Part shown: piece after piece, positions 22,608-22,608 of the stretch
Layout of the letters: each line of letters starts with the position of its first letter
Numbering within the stretch: position 1 is the first letter of the stretch
NCBI GenBank assembly: GCA_016932035.1
Contig: JAFGDR010000004.1
Span: 1 to 22,608 of the forward strand
Source: Candidatus Cloacimonadota bacterium
GTDB taxonomy: Bacteria > Cloacimonadota > Cloacimonadia > JGIOTU-2
Direction: 5' to 3'
DNA: 22,608 bases
Translations under genes and position numbers: made by a program
The notes under the pieces: model-generated
Database searches by the model: none
What the model saw: only the letters and a program-made list of their open reading frames with translations
Told to the model about the DNA's origin: nothing

Positions 22608-22608
22608 T

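Noticed and set aside
1-22608. tRNA, rRNA, CRISPR array, insertion sequence or phage genes
   Set aside because: I saw no conserved tRNA or rRNA core, no regularly spaced repeats, and no transposase, integrase or phage structural motifs on either strand.

Overview
The window looks like a chromosomal stretch of an AT-rich, diderm (Gram-negative type) bacterium. Envelope signs are several predicted lipoproteins with N-terminal lipobox cysteines, LPP20-like lipoproteins, secreted proteins with Sec signals, and a SppA-type protease whose N-terminus resembles an outer-membrane-protein segment. Gene style (many lipoproteins, TPR proteins, NPAALA-type N-termini) makes me think of an uncultured FCB-group lineage such as Cloacimonadota. 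That is an impression, not a demonstrated assignment. There is no rRNA, tRNA, CRISPR array, transposase or phage gene that I can see, and no gene-free gap above 300 bases.

Left block (1-6.8 kb, + strand): a 5'-truncated uvrA, a lipoprotein with a possible beta-propeller, a 797-residue SppA-like protease with an extra beta-rich N-terminal domain, a 100-residue lipoprotein and a small four-helix membrane protein.

Middle block (6.9-12.0 kb, + strand): a tight five-gene set of membrane histidine kinase, response regulator with a TPR output and no DNA-binding domain, a single-domain TrkA-N protein, a TrkA with both RCK domains, and a TrkH-type potassium channel subunit. The arrangement suggests that sensing is wired directly to potassium uptake. 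Sampled rows of this block are much poorer in G+C than sampled rows of uvrA or the zinc genes.

Envelope block (12.1-16.8 kb): a YjbQ-family gene on the minus strand, then on the plus strand two LPP20-like lipoprotein genes separated by a terminator that abuts the second start codon. These are followed by two secreted proteins that together carry three copies of a roughly 175-residue beta-rich module, the larger one ending in TPR repeats.

Right block (16.8-22.6 kb): a GAF-GGDEF diguanylate cyclase; a minus-strand zinc regulon zur-znuA-znuC-znuB with overlapping or nearly touching genes and a strong palindromic Zur/Fur-type operator upstream; a divergent isoaspartyl peptidase/asparaginase gene broken by one in-frame TGA; a bidirectional terminator; and a two-domain protein disulfide oxidoreductase. 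TGA is the normal stop of several intact neighbours, so the interrupted peptidase is a real nonsense codon or a sequencing error rather than an altered genetic code.
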